Positions 1 to 9,100 of a DNA stretch of 64,000 bases are shown here, piece after piece. The first letter of the stretch is position 1, and every line of letters starts with the position of its first letter. The position numbers were made by a program, and so were the translations under genes. This DNA comes from Brevundimonas vesicularis NBRC 12165. Its GTDB lineage: Bacteria; Pseudomonadota; Alphaproteobacteria; Caulobacterales; Caulobacteraceae. Location of the stretch: assembly GCF_001592205.1 (NCBI RefSeq), contig NZ_BCWM01000005.1, forward strand, positions 1 through 64,000, read 5' to 3'. A model generated the notes under the pieces. That model was given only the letters and a program-made list of their open reading frames with translations, searched no databases and had not been told where the DNA came from.

Positions 1-1
1 A

Positions 2-25
2 TTGTGTAGACAGGTTGTGTAGACA
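2..25. repeat. Two 11-bp direct repeats downstream of tRNA-Arg
   Basis: The 11-mer TTGTGTAGACA occurs at 2-12 and again at 15-25. It lies on the 3' side of the tRNA-Arg gene, which is read leftward. Such short arms can belong to integrase binding sites next to a tRNA, but only 86 bases of flank are visible, so this is no more than a possibility. Nothing else is recognisable between 1 and 86. Confidence 0.3.
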
Positions 26-86
26 TCGCCGCAAAACGGTCCCGCAGACGGTAAACCTGTAGCGTTTTCAATAGGTTTTGAGGAAG

Positions 87-163
87 TGGCGCACCCGACA
101 GGATTCGAACCTGTGACCTCTGCCTTCGGAGGGCAGCACTCTATCCAGCTGAGCTACGGGTGC
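87..163 (-). tRNA. tRNA-Arg (anticodon CCG)
   Basis: Read on the minus strand this folds into a full cloverleaf: 7-bp acceptor stem GCACCCG/CGGGTGC (157-163 with 91-97), D arm with AGCTCAG, anticodon loop CTCCGAA closed by CTGCC/GGCAG, and T arm with GTTCGAATCC. The loop gives anticodon CCG, which reads the Arg codon CGG. The terminal CCA is encoded (complement of 87-89). The gene is 77 nt including CCA. A clear promoter is not visible in the 170 bases to its right. Confidence 0.96.
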
Positions 164-279
164 GTCGGCCGGCGCGACGCCGGAACAGGCCGCTTACAGC
201 ATGGCGCAAGCGGCCTCAATCCCGAATGCGCGGATGACGACCGGATGGCCGCCATCAATCACCGACAAGGAAGGCCAAC

Positions 280-310
280 GGCCTCAAGCAGCGCGAAGCG
301 CGATAGGCCC
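280..310 (+). repeat. Palindromic repeat A, copy 1
   Basis: First of six related elements in the window. The outer arms GGCCT and AGGCC frame an inner palindrome GCGCGAAGCGCG. It sits directly beside the terminator of the SDR gene and is followed by CAAAAAGAAAG, a tail resembling the AAGAA tail that follows two other copies. The other copies are at 22061, 32199, 32484, 32521 and 33220. Confidence 0.75.
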
Positions 311-342
311 AAAAAGAAAGCAGTAGGGCGTCGCCCTACTGC
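311..342 (-). terminator. Intrinsic terminator of the SDR-phhB unit
   Basis: Minus-strand reading gives a perfect 10-bp stem GCAGTAGGGC / GCCCTACTGC (333-342 with 320-329) with a 3-nt loop, then the T-rich run TTTCTTTTT. The upstream arm includes the stop codon of the SDR gene (336-338), so the terminator overlaps the last two codons. Confidence 0.85.
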
Positions 343-1133
343 GCCGTCATGCCGCCGTCGATCTTGAACTCGGACCCCGTGACGAACTTGGATTCGTCTG
401 ACGCCAGATAGAGGACGCAGTAGGCGACGTCGTCGGGTTCGCCGATCCGCTTCAAAGGAATGCCACGCGCGAGGCGCTCGTGCGCCTTGTCCTCGTCCCC
501 GCCGGCCATGGCGATGAAGGGATCCAGGATCGGCGTCTTGATAAAGACGGGGTGGACCGAGTTGCAGCGCACGTTCCAGTCGGCCTTCGCGGCCTCAAGC
601 GCCAGGGTCTTGGTGTACATCCAGACCGCCGCCTTGGTGGCGTTGTAGGCGCCCATGCCGGGGGCGGCCGCGAGCCCTGCGATCGAGGAGATGTTGATGA
701 TCGAGGCCGGAGCCGAGGCGCGCAGATGCGGCATGGCGTGTTTGGCGCCCAGCATGATGGAGCGCAGATTGATCTCGTACTGACGCTGCCAGTTCTCGAT
801 CGTGTCCTGCTCGACGAAGGCCAGGGGGCCGCCAACGCCGGCGTTGTTAACCAGCACCGACAGGCCGCCGAGATCGGCGACGGCGGCGGCGATCACACCT
901 TCCCATTCGGCCTCGCTGGCCACGTCGTGGGCATAGGCGAAGGCGGCGTCCGGAATTTCCGCATTGATCCGGCTCGCCAAGGCCTGAGCGCGTGCGGCGT
1001 CGATGTCGGTGACGGCGACGCGGGCGCCCTCGCGGGCCAGCATGAAGGCCATGGCTTCACCCAGGCCGCCGGCCGCGCCGGTGATCAGGGCCGTCTTGCC
1101 GGCGACGCGGCCGGGACGCGCGGAGCCGCTCAC
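336..1133 (-). CDS. SDR family NAD(P)-dependent oxidoreductase
   Basis: A 265-aa classical short-chain dehydrogenase/reductase. The Rossmann dinucleotide motif TGAAGGLG is at residues 18-25, NNAG at 96-99, the catalytic Ser near 149-150 and YNATK with Tyr163 and Lys167. The family's full tetrad is therefore present. Asp43 after the second beta strand (VTDID) points to NAD(H) rather than NADP(H). Substrate is unknown; cytosolic glucose/3-beta-hydroxysteroid-type SDRs look similar. The start overlaps the stop of phhB by 4 bases, so the two are cotranslated. The link to pterin recycling is only positional. Confidence 0.88.
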   Translation of the reverse strand: MSGSARPGRVAGKTALITGAAGGLGEAMAFMLAREGARVAVTDIDAARAQALASRINAEIPDAAFAYAHDVASEAEWEGVIAAAVADLGGLSVLVNNAGVGGPLAFVEQDTIENWQRQYEINLRSIMLGAKHAMPHLRASAPASIINISSIAGLAAAPGMGAYNATKAAVWMYTKTLALEAAKADWNVRCNSVHPVFIKTPILDPFIAMAGGDEDKAHERLARGIPLKRIGEPDDVAYCVLYLASDESKFVTGSEFKIDGGMTAQ

Positions 1134-1435
1134 GACTTCACCCCCATGCCGGCGGCGGCGCCGTCAATGAAGCGGGCCAAAGTCACGTCCTTGTCCGTCA
1201 CGCCATCGGCGTCGTGGGTAGTGAGCAGGATTTCGACGCGGTCATAGACATTCGACCATTCGGGATGGTGGTCCATCTTGTCGGCCATCAGGGCGACGCG
1301 GGTCATGAAGCCGAAGGCCGCGTTGAAATCCGCGAACTTCAGCGTCCGTGTGATGGCCGGGCGATCGCCGTCATGCGCGCGCCAGGCGGGCAAATCCTTC
1401 AGCGTTTTCGCTACGTCAAGCCGTGTGTCGGTCAT
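1130..1435 (-). CDS. phhB: 4a-hydroxytetrahydrobiopterin dehydratase (pterin-4a-carbinolamine dehydratase)
   Basis: A 101-aa protein of the PCD/DCoH family, the usual length. It dehydrates 4a-hydroxytetrahydropterin so that the cofactor of aromatic amino acid hydroxylases is recycled. The signature DKMDHHPEW spans residues 52-60, with the catalytic pair His56-His57, and THD near 73-75 supplies the third histidine. No phhA is visible in the window, so the partner hydroxylase must lie elsewhere, or the protein serves molybdopterin metabolism as proposed for some PCD proteins. A good ribosome site (AGAGGAAACGCG) precedes the ATG. It heads a two-gene unit with the SDR gene. Confidence 0.92.
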   Translation of the reverse strand: MTDTRLDVAKTLKDLPAWRAHDGDRPAITRTLKFADFNAAFGFMTRVALMADKMDHHPEWSNVYDRVEILLTTHDADGVTDKDVTLARFIDGAAAGMGVKS

Positions 1436-1590
1436 CGCGTTTCCTCTTTTTCTTTGGCGTAGGGCGCCTGATGGATGGCGGCAAGCGGCGAAGCCGCGCG
1501 GATCCGTCCAGGGAACCCATGGTCAAGCTTGTGCATTGATCGAGCAGCGATCGTCGCTCTTTCGCGTCATCGGTCGCCAGCGGGGTTAGG

Positions 1591-2292
1591 ATGGAAAATC
1601 TCTGGATCGCCGCTCTCGATGCGGCCGACCGCAAGCGGATCGAACCGCATTTGAAAGAGCGCGAGATCACGCGCGGCCAAATGCTCTATGACGCCGGCGA
1701 GGCGGTCGATCAGGTGTGGTTTCCGATCAAGGGCGTGGTGTCGCTGATGACCATCCTGCCGGATGACAAGATGGTGGAGACGGCCGCCATAGGGCGCGAA
1801 GGCCTGATCGGCGTCACCTGCGGGCCGTTCAACGCCCGCGCCGCCAGTCGGGCCATTTCTCAACGCGACGGGATCGCGGCCCATTGCTCGGCCGAGGTGT
1901 TCGGCGAGGCGCTGGAAGACAGCGAGACGCTGCGCTCAGCCCTGTCGCGCTTCACCGAAGGCTTGATGGCGCAAGTGCAGCAGGCGGCCGCCTGCAACGC
2001 CCAGCATCGGCTGGACGAACGGTTGGCCCGCTGGCTGCTGATGCTCCACGACCGGGCCGAGGACGACCGGATCGATCTGACCCAGGCCGATATCGCCGGC
2101 ATGCTGGGCGTGCGTCGCGCCACGGTGTCGGAGGTCGGCACGGTGCTGGAGCGCAAGTCGCTGATCCAACGGGGACGCGGCTGGGTCAGGGTCCTGGATC
2201 GCGACGGCCTGGAGGCGGCGTCGTGCGGCTGTTACGGCCTGATGCGCGACGTGATGAAGGATTTGAAACTGCCGCAGCCCGAAGCGGCCTGA
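1591..2292 (+). CDS. Crp/Fnr family transcriptional regulator
   Basis: A 233-aa regulator with an N-terminal cyclic-nucleotide-binding-like beta barrel (about 10-120) and a C-terminal winged helix (about 150-215) whose recognition region reads LGVRRATVSEVGTVLE. The barrel has no N-terminal cysteine set, so it is not an oxygen-sensing FNR, and the cAMP phosphate-binding signature is not obvious. It is divergent from phhB across a 155-base gap and could control that unit. A cysteine pair near the C-terminus (SCGCYG) is unusual and could bind a metal; that is speculation. The target genes are unknown. Confidence 0.85.
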   Translation: MENLWIAALDAADRKRIEPHLKEREITRGQMLYDAGEAVDQVWFPIKGVVSLMTILPDDKMVETAAIGREGLIGVTCGPFNARAASRAISQRDGIAAHCSAEVFGEALEDSETLRSALSRFTEGLMAQVQQAAACNAQHRLDERLARWLLMLHDRAEDDRIDLTQADIAGMLGVRRATVSEVGTVLERKSLIQRGRGWVRVLDRDGLEAASCGCYGLMRDVMKDLKLPQPEAA

Positions 2293-2343
2293 TCGGGTGT
2301 CTCATCGGATGACGGGGGCGCTGCGACGCGCTAGACGACGACT

Positions 2344-3132
2344 ATGACCGACGCCTCCTCCCACGGCCCGCATTCGTCGGGTGATCGTTCCTCCTTCGGC
2401 TTTCGCGACGTGGATGCGCGCGAGAAGGTGAAGATGGTGCGCGGGGTCTTCGATTCCGTCGCCTCCAACTACGATGTGATGAACGACCTGATGAGCGTGG
2501 GCGTCCACCGCATCTGGAAGGATATCGCCGCCGCCAAGCTGAACCCGCGTCCGGGCGAAACCATTCTGGACGTTGCGGGCGGCACCGGCGACATGGCGCG
2601 TCGCTATTCCAAGATGGCGCGCGCAGCCCAGGAGCGGCGCGGCGGCGAGGACGCTAATGTCATCGTGCTGGACTACAACGCCGAGATGATCCTGGCCGGC
2701 GTCCACAAGGGCGGCGAACCGGAGATGCAGTGGAGCGTCGGCGACGCCATGAACCTGCCGCTGCCGGACGCCTCGGTCGACGCCTATTCGATCAGTTTCG
2801 GCATCCGCAACGTGGCTCATATCGACAAGGCCCTGGCCGAGGCGCGCCGGGTGCTGAAGCCGGGCGGCCGGTTCCTGTGCCTTGAGTTCTCGCGTCCCAC
2901 GACCAGCCCGATCCGCAAGGTCTATGACGCCTGGTCCTTCCACGCCATTCCGCGCATCGGCGGCTGGGTCGCCAAGGATCGCGAAAGCTATCAGTATCTG
3001 GTCGAAAGCATCCGTCGCTTCCCCGATCAGAATACGTTCAAGGGCATGATTGAGGACGCCGGCTTCCGTCGCGTGTCCGTCACCAATCTGTCGGGCGGGA
3101 TCGCCGCCATCCATCATGGGTGGGCGATCTGA
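2344..3132 (+). CDS. ubiE: Ubiquinone/menaquinone biosynthesis C-methyltransferase
   Basis: A 262-aa SAM-dependent methyltransferase that C-methylates the ring of 2-polyprenyl-6-methoxybenzoquinol. Family marks are [16 protein letters not shown] at 36-51, the SAM motif [10 protein letters not shown] at about 74-83, and [14 protein letters not shown], which is highly specific for UbiE. The end overlaps ubiB by 13 bases, so both are made from one message. In a proteobacterium with ubiB next door the relevant product is ubiquinone. Confidence 0.96.
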   Translation: MTDASSHGPHSSGDRSSFGFRDVDAREKVKMVRGVFDSVASNYDVMNDLMSVGVHRIWKDIAAAKLNPRPGETILDVAGGTGDMARRYSKMARAAQERRGGEDANVIVLDYNAEMILAGVHKGGEPEMQWSVGDAMNLPLPDASVDAYSISFGIRNVAHIDKALAEARRVLKPGGRFLCLEFSRPTTSPIRKVYDAWSFHAIPRIGGWVAKDRESYQYLVESIRRFPDQNTFKGMIEDAGFRRVSVTNLSGGIAAIHHGWAI

Positions 3133-4700
3133 CCAGCCGGATCTATCGCACGGCCCCGCCGCCGCCCGCGACGGTCGCGGTCCAGAACCCGGTTGCGTCC
3201 TTCCTGCGCCTGCTGGGCTGGCTGTGGGTCTTGGCGCGTCATGACGCCCTGATCCCGCGCGAGGTGACCCATCTGCTGCCGGCCTGGACGCGGCCGTTCG
3301 CCCGGTTCGTGCAACTCTTCTCAGGTCGCGCTGGGCGTCAGGGTCGGCCGGGCCAGAGGCTGGGCAAGGCGTTCGAACATCTGGGCCCCGTGGCGATCAA
3401 ACTGGGCCAGGTCCTGGCCACCCGCGCCGATATCTTCGGGCTGGAATTCGCGCGCGATCTTGGCCGGTTGAAGGACGCCTTGCCGCCCTTCTCTCTGGAA
3501 GAGGCGCGTCGCGAGATCGAGAAATCGCTGGGTCGTCCGGCCGAAAGCCTGTTCATCGACCTCAGCCCGCCGGTCGCCGCCGCCTCCCTGGCCCAGGCGC
3601 ACCGCGCGACCCTGGCCGATGGGCGGGCCGTCGCGGTCAAGGTGCTGCGGCCGGGGGTCGAGCGGCGGGTCGCCAATGGCCTGGATTCGATGCGTCTGGC
3701 CGCCCGGCTGGTCTGGCGGCTCGTGCCGATGGCGCGGCGTCTGGAGCCGTCCGCCTTTGTCGAGACCATCGCCAACTCGCTGGATCTGGAGTTGGACATG
3801 CGGCTGGAGGCCGCCGCCGCCAGCGAGATGGCCGAGGTGCTGGCCAAGGACGGATATATGTCCGCGCCGGCCGTGATCTGGGACGGGGTGGGCAAGCGCG
3901 TGCTGACGCTGGAGTGGGCGCAAGGCGTGCCCATGACGGATCCGGCGCTGCTGGACCTGCCGGGATTGGACAAGGATCAGCTGGCCGACAATGTCGTGCG
4001 CGCCTTCCTGGTCCAGGCGTTGGATCACGGGGTGTTCCACGCCGACCTGCACGAGGGCAATCTGTTCGCCAGCGCGCCGGCCCATCTGACGGCGATCGAT
4101 TTCGGCATCGTTGGGCGATTGGGCCCGGCCGAGCGGCGCTATCTGGCCGAGATCCTGTGGGGCTTCATCAGCCGCGACTACGACCGGATTTCGCGCGTGC
4201 ATTTCGAGGCCGGCTACGTCCCGCCGCACCACTCGGTGGAGACCTTCGCCCAGGCTCTGCGCGCGGTCGGCGAGCCGGTGATCGGCCGCGCCGCCAGCCA
4301 GGTGTCGATGGGCCGGCTCTTGGGCCAGTTGTTCGAGATCACCGCCCTGTTCGAAATGCGGCTGCGGCCCGAACTGATCCTGCTGCAAAAGACCATGGTC
4401 TCGGTCGAGGGCGTGGCGCGGCGGCTGCAACCCGACCACGATCTGTGGAAGGCCGCCCAGCCGGTGGTCGAACGCTGGATCCGCCGCGAGCTGGGACCGC
4501 AGGCCCAGGCGCGTGACGCGATCAACGAAATGATCGCCGCCGCCCGCGCTATCTCGCGCCTGGTTCAGGAGCCGCCGCGCCCGGCGGCGGTGGTCATCGA
4601 AAAGTCGGGAACTCCGGCTTGGGTGACGGCTTCAGTCACGGTCGCGGTCATCGCGGCCCTGGCGGCCCTGGGCCTTTCGCTCTGGCCCTATCTGACTTGA
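3120..4700 (+). CDS. ubiB: 2-polyprenylphenol 6-hydroxylase accessory protein, ABC1/ADCK-type kinase
   Basis: A 526-aa atypical protein-kinase-like ATPase needed for ubiquinone synthesis. The KxGQ motif (AIKLGQ, residues 92-97), the alanine-rich loop [11 protein letters not shown] that replaces the glycine loop, Lys in VAVKVL, and the catalytic HADLHEGN segment plus IDFG are all present. One C-terminal hydrophobic helix (about 500-524) anchors it to the inner membrane, as is usual. The start is GTG at 3120 inside ubiE. This agrees with the family's N-terminus; no better ATG exists nearby. Confidence 0.94.
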   Translation: MGDLTSRIYRTAPPPPATVAVQNPVASFLRLLGWLWVLARHDALIPREVTHLLPAWTRPFARFVQLFSGRAGRQGRPGQRLGKAFEHLGPVAIKLGQVLATRADIFGLEFARDLGRLKDALPPFSLEEARREIEKSLGRPAESLFIDLSPPVAAASLAQAHRATLADGRAVAVKVLRPGVERRVANGLDSMRLAARLVWRLVPMARRLEPSAFVETIANSLDLELDMRLEAAAASEMAEVLAKDGYMSAPAVIWDGVGKRVLTLEWAQGVPMTDPALLDLPGLDKDQLADNVVRAFLVQALDHGVFHADLHEGNLFASAPAHLTAIDFGIVGRLGPAERRYLAEILWGFISRDYDRISRVHFEAGYVPPHHSVETFAQALRAVGEPVIGRAASQVSMGRLLGQLFEITALFEMRLRPELILLQKTMVSVEGVARRLQPDHDLWKAAQPVVERWIRRELGPQAQARDAINEMIAAARAISRLVQEPPRPAAVVIEKSGTPAWVTASVTVAVIAALAALGLSLWPYLT

Positions 4701-4714
4701 CCGGAGCTTTCGCT

Positions 4715-5200
4715 ATGAAGCCGACCTTGATGAAGACCGCTATCGCAGCCGCCGTGCTGCTGGCGCCCATGCCCGCCTTGGCTCAGGCCGCCGCCGGCGC
4801 TGTGCCGAACGGCTTCGACCGCCCGGCTCAAGCCGCAGCGCCTCAAGCCCGCCCTGCCGCTGCGCCCGCAACGGCGTCTGCAACGGCGTCCGCCGCTCAG
4901 GCTCCCGACATCGCCCGTTCGGAGGAGGCGCTGCGCGCCGTGATCGCCAGCGCCCAGGGGACCGGCTTCGACTATTCGGATTTCACGACCGGCCTCGGAA
5001 CCCAGATCCGTCAGCAGGAGGCCCAGGTGGTCCCGTTGATCAAGGGCTTCGGCGCCGTCAAGACGGTCGAATACGTCAAGCAGGAAGGCGAGGCCCAGAT
5101 GTTCAAGGTCACCTTCGACAATCAGGTCACCGAATGGCTGATCGGCTTTGACGCCGAGGACAAGATTGCGGCCCTGCTGTTCCGCCCGGCCGAGCGCTGA
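4715..5200 (+). CDS. Hypothetical secreted protein, DUF3887-like fold possible
   Basis: A 161-aa protein with a clear Sec signal peptide (MKPTLMKTAIAAAVLLAPMP, cleavage after ALAQA). An Ala/Pro linker follows to about residue 60, then a compact domain of about 95 residues with IIASAQGTGFDYSDF-like helix and a beta pattern ending VTEWLIGFDAEDKIAALLF. That C-terminal pattern recalls NTF2-like DUF3887 domains that scavenge or bind small ligands, but I cannot confirm it. The ATG at 4715 was chosen because it starts the signal peptide; a longer frame from 4619 lies inside ubiB. The gap to ubiB is 14 bases, so it may be in the same transcript. Confidence 0.7.
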   Translation: MKPTLMKTAIAAAVLLAPMPALAQAAAGAVPNGFDRPAQAAAPQARPAAAPATASATASAAQAPDIARSEEALRAVIASAQGTGFDYSDFTTGLGTQIRQQEAQVVPLIKGFGAVKTVEYVKQEGEAQMFKVTFDNQVTEWLIGFDAEDKIAALLFRPAER

Positions 5201-5203
5201 CCG

Positions 5204-5608
5204 TCAGTCCAGCGAAGGCTTGCCGCGGCCCGACTTGATCGAGGCGCGGGTCGTCTTGGCCTTGAGGCGGCGTTCCTTGGACGCCTTGGTCGGGCGTGTC
5301 GGCACGCGATAGACGGGGCGGATCGAGGCCTCGTCGACCATGGCCTGAAGCCGTTCGATGGCGTCGGCGCGATTGCGCTCCTGGGTGCGGTGACGCACGG
5401 CGGTGATCAGGATCACGCCTTCCAGCGTCAGCCGGCTGCCGGCCAGCTTCATCAGCCGCGCCTTGACCGGATCGGTCAGCGACGGCGAGTTCTTCACATC
5501 GAACCGCATCTGGACGGCGGTCGAGACCTTGTTGACGTTCTGCCCGCCTGGACCGCCCGCGCGGTAGAAGTGAAACTCAAGCTCGTCCTCGGGGATGACG
5601 GTGGTCAT
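5204..5608 (-). CDS. arfB: Alternative ribosome-rescue peptidyl-tRNA hydrolase ArfB
   Basis: A 134-aa release-factor-like protein. It carries the GGQ motif in RAGGPGGQNVNK (residues 17-28), which hydrolyses peptidyl-tRNA on stalled ribosomes, and lacks the codon-recognition domains of RF1/RF2. The basic C-terminal tail (KASKERRLKAKTTRASIKSG) is the part that in this family enters the empty mRNA channel. Length fits ArfB/YaeJ/ICT1. It overlaps the upstream DUF188 gene by 4 bases. It is convergent with the secreted protein gene at a 3-base gap. Confidence 0.94.
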   Translation of the reverse strand: MTTVIPEDELEFHFYRAGGPGGQNVNKVSTAVQMRFDVKNSPSLTDPVKARLMKLAGSRLTLEGVILITAVRHRTQERNRADAIERLQAMVDEASIRPVYRVPTRPTKASKERRLKAKTTRASIKSGRGKPSLD

Positions 5609-6063
5609 GTCGCCGCCTTGCGCGCCTTGACCACCGCCTGATCCAACGCCTGCAAGAAACGCGAACGGTCAGCGGCCGAGAACGGCGGCGGACCGGATGT
5701 GGCCACGCCCATCGACCGCAGATGCTCGCCCACCATCCGTCCGGCAAGGGCCGAGCCGATGGAGTCCGGGGTGAAGGGCTGGCCGTTCGACTTCAGCGCC
5801 TGTGCGCCCGACTTCAGACAGCGGTCCGCCAAGGGGATATCGGCGGTGATGACCACGTCGCCTACGCCCGCCCGCTCAGCGATCCAGTCGTCGGCGATGT
5901 CGGGGCCGGCGTCCACCACCACCTGTTCGATCAGCGGCTCGCGAGGAACCTGCATCCAGGTGTTGGAGACGACATAGGTCTTCAGCCCATAGCGGCGTGC
6001 GACGCGATACACCTCTTCCTTCACGGGGCAGGCGTCGGCGTCGATGTAGAGCACGGTGGGCAT
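5605..6063 (-). CDS. YaiI/YqxD family (DUF188) protein
   Basis: A 152-aa protein matching the DUF188 family at full length. Typical motifs are the start YIDADACPVK with acidic residues near 7-9, VDAGPDIADDWI and VVITADIPLA. The conserved aspartates resemble a PIN-like nuclease centre, and a nuclease role has been suggested for the family, but function is not proven. It is coupled to arfB by a 4-base overlap, which would suit a role in RNA or ribosome quality control; this is inference from position only. Confidence 0.88.
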   Translation of the reverse strand: MPTVLYIDADACPVKEEVYRVARRYGLKTYVVSNTWMQVPREPLIEQVVVDAGPDIADDWIAERAGVGDVVITADIPLADRCLKSGAQALKSNGQPFTPDSIGSALAGRMVGEHLRSMGVATSGPPPFSAADRSRFLQALDQAVVKARKAAT

Positions 6064-6093
6064 GGGCCTGACCTAGCGCGGACGCGGCCAATG

Positions 6094-6125
6094 AAAAAGG
6101 GCGGGACCGTCCGGCCCCGCCCTTT
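6094..6125 (-). terminator. Terminator after the amidohydrolase pair
   Basis: Stem AAAGGGCGGG (6096-6105) pairs with CCCGCCCTTT (6116-6125). On the minus strand the right side continues as TTTTT, so it ends the leftward transcript of the two amidohydrolase-like genes before the DUF188 gene. Confidence 0.85.
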
Positions 6126-6146
6126 CCGTTCAGACCAAAGCGGTCC

Positions 6147-7487
6147 TTAGTTGCGATAGGCCGGCGGCATCGGCGTCTGCTGGCGATAGCGGTCGCGCAG
6201 CATCAGCGGGCGGCTGGTCAGGGGCTGTTCGACGCCATTGACGAACACGGCCGACGGCTGGCTAAGCGGCTCCAACGGATCGCCGGACCAGACCACGACG
6301 TCACCCGCTACGCCCGGTGCGATCTGGCCGAACTGCCCGGCCATGCCGAAGATCTTCGCCGGATTGACCGTCAGGGCGGCGATGGCGGCGCCATAGGGCA
6401 GGCCGTGCGAGACGGCGTTGCCGGCGTTGTAGCGGGCCTCGCGGGCGCGGTGGGTCGAGCCCTCGTTGCCCTTGATAGCGATCAAGACGCCCGCCGCGTC
6501 CAGAGCCGCTGCGTTTTCCGCCCGCGCCGCCCGCATCTCGAAATCGCTTGGCAGGTTGGAGATGGGGTTCAGCAGCACCGGCACGCCGGCCGAAGCGATG
6601 TCGCCGGCGACCAGCCAGCCTTCCTCGGCGCCGTCGAGGATCAGCTTGATCCCTTCCTCGCGCGCCAGACGCAGCACCTGCTGAATGTCCGAGGCGCGGT
6701 GGACGGTGACGATCAGCGGCATCGTCCCATTGGCGACGGGAATCAGAGCCTCGAGATCGGCGCGCGACAGGCTGAGGTCGCGCAGGCCCGCCCGCTCATA
6801 GGCCGACTTGTTGCGGGCATAGAGGCGGACTTCCGACAGCGTCTCCTTGAACAGGACGAACTGCGCGCCGCGCGCGCCTCCGGCGATGCCGGCTCCGGCC
6901 TCGCCGAACGGGGCGACCATGGCCACGCGCGGCTTGACCAGAATGTTCGAGCCTTGACCCAGATTGATGATCGCCGCCTGGCCCGCGAACAGGCCCGGCG
7001 TCTGATAGCCGCCGTCGCCGGCGCCGGCCGTCTCGTCCTCATGCACATGGCCGCCGGAAGAGCCGGGATGCTGGGGCACGACGATGGCGCGGGTGATGCC
7101 GCCCAGCCGCGCGACCGGCAGGGTGAAGGACCAGGGGTCAAGGCCGTACGAGATGTCAAAGGCGGCGCTGAGCGTATTGGCGCTGTTGCGCAGTTCGTTG
7201 GTGCCGCTGACCGAACTGACCTCGGTCCCGGCCAGGCCGGAATCCACGGCGACGAAACCAGGCGCGACGGTCTTGCCCGCCGCGTCGATGACGCGGGCGC
7301 CGGACGGCGCGCCGCCTGAGCCCACCGAGACGATCTTGCCGTCGCGGATCACGACCGTGCCGTTCTCAATGACGGAGTCGCCGGTCAGGATGCGTCCGCC
7401 GACGATGGCGACGGTTTCCTGCGCAAGAGCAGGGACGGCGAGAGACAGGGCCGCGACGGCGCCCGCGAGGATGTGAGACAGGCGCAT
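6147..7487 (-). CDS. Secreted amidohydrolase-like protein lacking metal ligands
   Basis: A 446-aa protein with a signal peptide (cleaved after ALAQ near 23) and the composite amidohydrolase architecture: N-terminal beta domain (GGRILTGDSVIENGTVVIRDG), barrel, and C-terminal AGDVVVWSGDPLEP. At the place where active members have HxH after the APG turn, this protein has APGFVAVDSGLAG (76-88). The later HHAT and HSDD sites of its neighbour are replaced by LDGAEEG and IKGNEGS. It is thus probably catalytically dead, or uses another chemistry. Its start codon overlaps the stop of the active-looking paralogue by one base, so a heteromer is plausible. Confidence 0.8.
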   Translation of the reverse strand: MRLSHILAGAVAALSLAVPALAQETVAIVGGRILTGDSVIENGTVVIRDGKIVSVGSGGAPSGARVIDAAGKTVAPGFVAVDSGLAGTEVSSVSGTNELRNSANTLSAAFDISYGLDPWSFTLPVARLGGITRAIVVPQHPGSSGGHVHEDETAGAGDGGYQTPGLFAGQAAIINLGQGSNILVKPRVAMVAPFGEAGAGIAGGARGAQFVLFKETLSEVRLYARNKSAYERAGLRDLSLSRADLEALIPVANGTMPLIVTVHRASDIQQVLRLAREEGIKLILDGAEEGWLVAGDIASAGVPVLLNPISNLPSDFEMRAARAENAAALDAAGVLIAIKGNEGSTHRAREARYNAGNAVSHGLPYGAAIAALTVNPAKIFGMAGQFGQIAPGVAGDVVVWSGDPLEPLSQPSAVFVNGVEQPLTSRPLMLRDRYRQQTPMPPAYRN

Positions 7488-8965
7488 CAGCGGGCTCCTT
7501 CCGTGACGTTGGCGGCGGTCAGGCCGTAGCCCGGCTGACCCAGTTCGAAGTCGCTGGTCGGCTGATAGGCGGGGTTGCTGCGATCAAAGGTCAGGGCGCC
7601 GTCGATGAAGACCTGATCGGCGCGGGCGTAGATCGAGAAGGGATCGGCGCTCCAGATCACCACGTCTGCGCGCTTGCCGGGCTCCAGCGACCCGGTCTGG
7701 TCGGCGATGCCGATGGCCTTGGCGGCGTTGGAGGTGATCCAACCGATGGCGTGTTCTTCGGAAATGTTCAGCCCGGCGCGGCGACCGGCCGACAGGGCGG
7801 CCGCGGCTTCCTGGTTGAGCCGTTGGGTCAGTTCGGCGTCGTCGGAGTGGATGACGGCGCACGATCCCTGCTGGGCGTCGACCAGGGCGGCGTTCTCCTC
7901 GATGGCGTCAAGGGCCTCCATCTTGAAGCCCCACCAGCCGGTCCACATGGCCGCACAAATGCCGTTGGCGGCCAGTTGCGGCGCCAGCTTGTAGGCCTCG
8001 GTCGCGTGGTGGAAGGTGGTGATGCGGTAGCCGAACTCCTTGGCCATATCCATCATCAGCGCCATCTCGTCGGCGCGGTAGCAGTGGTTCTGGATCAGGA
8101 TCGACCCGTCCAGAACGCCCATCAGGGTCTCGTTTTGCAGATTGCGGGTCGGGGCGGCGCCTTCGCCGTCCTCGCGCCACTTGTCCCATTTGGCCTTGTA
8201 GTCGCGCGCGGCGATGAAGGCGGCGCGATAGCCGGCCATATTGCCCATGCCCGTCGCCGGGCTCTGGTTGCGCCCGCCATAGACGCGCGACGGGTTCTCG
8301 CCACAGGCCATCTTGACCGTATAGGGGGCGGCCGGGAACTTCAGGCCTTGCATGGTGATCGAGGGCACGTTTCGGATGGTCACGCCCCGGCCGCCGAACA
8401 GATTGGCCGAGCCGGGCAGGATGTGAAGCGTGGTCACGCCGCCGGCGCGGGCGGTGTTGAAGCCGGGGTCCTGGGGCCACAGCGAGTGTTCGGCCCAGAC
8501 CTGGGCGGTGTTCGGGCTGGTCGCCTCGTTGCCGTCGCTCATGCCGCTGACGCCGGGCGACGGATAGACGCCCAGGTGGCTGTGCACGTCGATGACGCCG
8601 GGGGTGACATAGCGGCCGCGCGCCTCGACAACGCGATAGCCGGAAGGGATGGGGGTCGAGGCGTCGCCGACGGCGGCGATCTTGCCGTCCGTGACCACGA
8701 CCACGCCGTTCTCGATCTTGCGATCCGTGCCGGTCAGGACGGTTGAGCCGACCACGGCGAAGTTCTCGCGCGGCAGGGGCTGATAGGTGGAGGGATAGGG
8801 ATCCAGCGTCGTCGCGGGATCCAGACCGGCGGCCAAGGTCCGCTCCTTCGACGGTTTCGCGGCCGTATCATCAGGCGTCTCGCCGGTGGTGGCGCAGGCC
8901 GACAGGCCCAGCACGGCGCATGTAATGGCCGCGAGGCTGACGCCCCGCAGATGATGTCCGATCAT
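7487..8965 (-). CDS. Amidohydrolase family lipoprotein
   Basis: A 492-aa protein with a lipobox (LSAC, Cys24) after an N-terminal hydrophobic stretch, so it should be lipid-anchored in the periplasm. The barrel keeps metal ligands: HSH at 128-130, HH in TTFHHATEA and His-Asp in VIHSDDAELT. The C-terminus has the usual LEPGKRADVVIWSADPF. Imidazolonepropionase-like and prolidase-like peptidases are closest in style; the substrate is unknown. The ATG at 8965 was chosen because it has the ribosome site GAGAGGGATTTCG and begins the signal; a longer frame to 9037 adds a non-signal extension. The downstream paralogue overlaps by one base. Confidence 0.85.
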   Translation of the reverse strand: MIGHHLRGVSLAAITCAVLGLSACATTGETPDDTAAKPSKERTLAAGLDPATTLDPYPSTYQPLPRENFAVVGSTVLTGTDRKIENGVVVVTDGKIAAVGDASTPIPSGYRVVEARGRYVTPGVIDVHSHLGVYPSPGVSGMSDGNEATSPNTAQVWAEHSLWPQDPGFNTARAGGVTTLHILPGSANLFGGRGVTIRNVPSITMQGLKFPAAPYTVKMACGENPSRVYGGRNQSPATGMGNMAGYRAAFIAARDYKAKWDKWREDGEGAAPTRNLQNETLMGVLDGSILIQNHCYRADEMALMMDMAKEFGYRITTFHHATEAYKLAPQLAANGICAAMWTGWWGFKMEALDAIEENAALVDAQQGSCAVIHSDDAELTQRLNQEAAAALSAGRRAGLNISEEHAIGWITSNAAKAIGIADQTGSLEPGKRADVVIWSADPFSIYARADQVFIDGALTFDRSNPAYQPTSDFELGQPGYGLTAANVTEGAR

Positions 8966-9100
8966 CGAAATCCCTCTCCCGCAATGCGTCAGCCCCGACG
9001 CCGCTTGTGACCGGCATAGAAGGGCGTTCGGCCGCAACCGTCAAAAGGTTTCGGCGTTCGCTGGTGGACGCTTGGCCGCGCGACAGCTAACGGCAGGCGC

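Noticed and set aside
480-1247. A 255-codon plus-strand frame opposite the SDR gene.
   Set aside because: It is antisense to a well-supported gene and shows no known motif.
1471-1500. Sequence resembling repeat A (AAGCGGCGAAGCCGCG) before phhB.
   Set aside because: Only the inner hairpin is alike; the GGCCT/AGGCC arms are missing.
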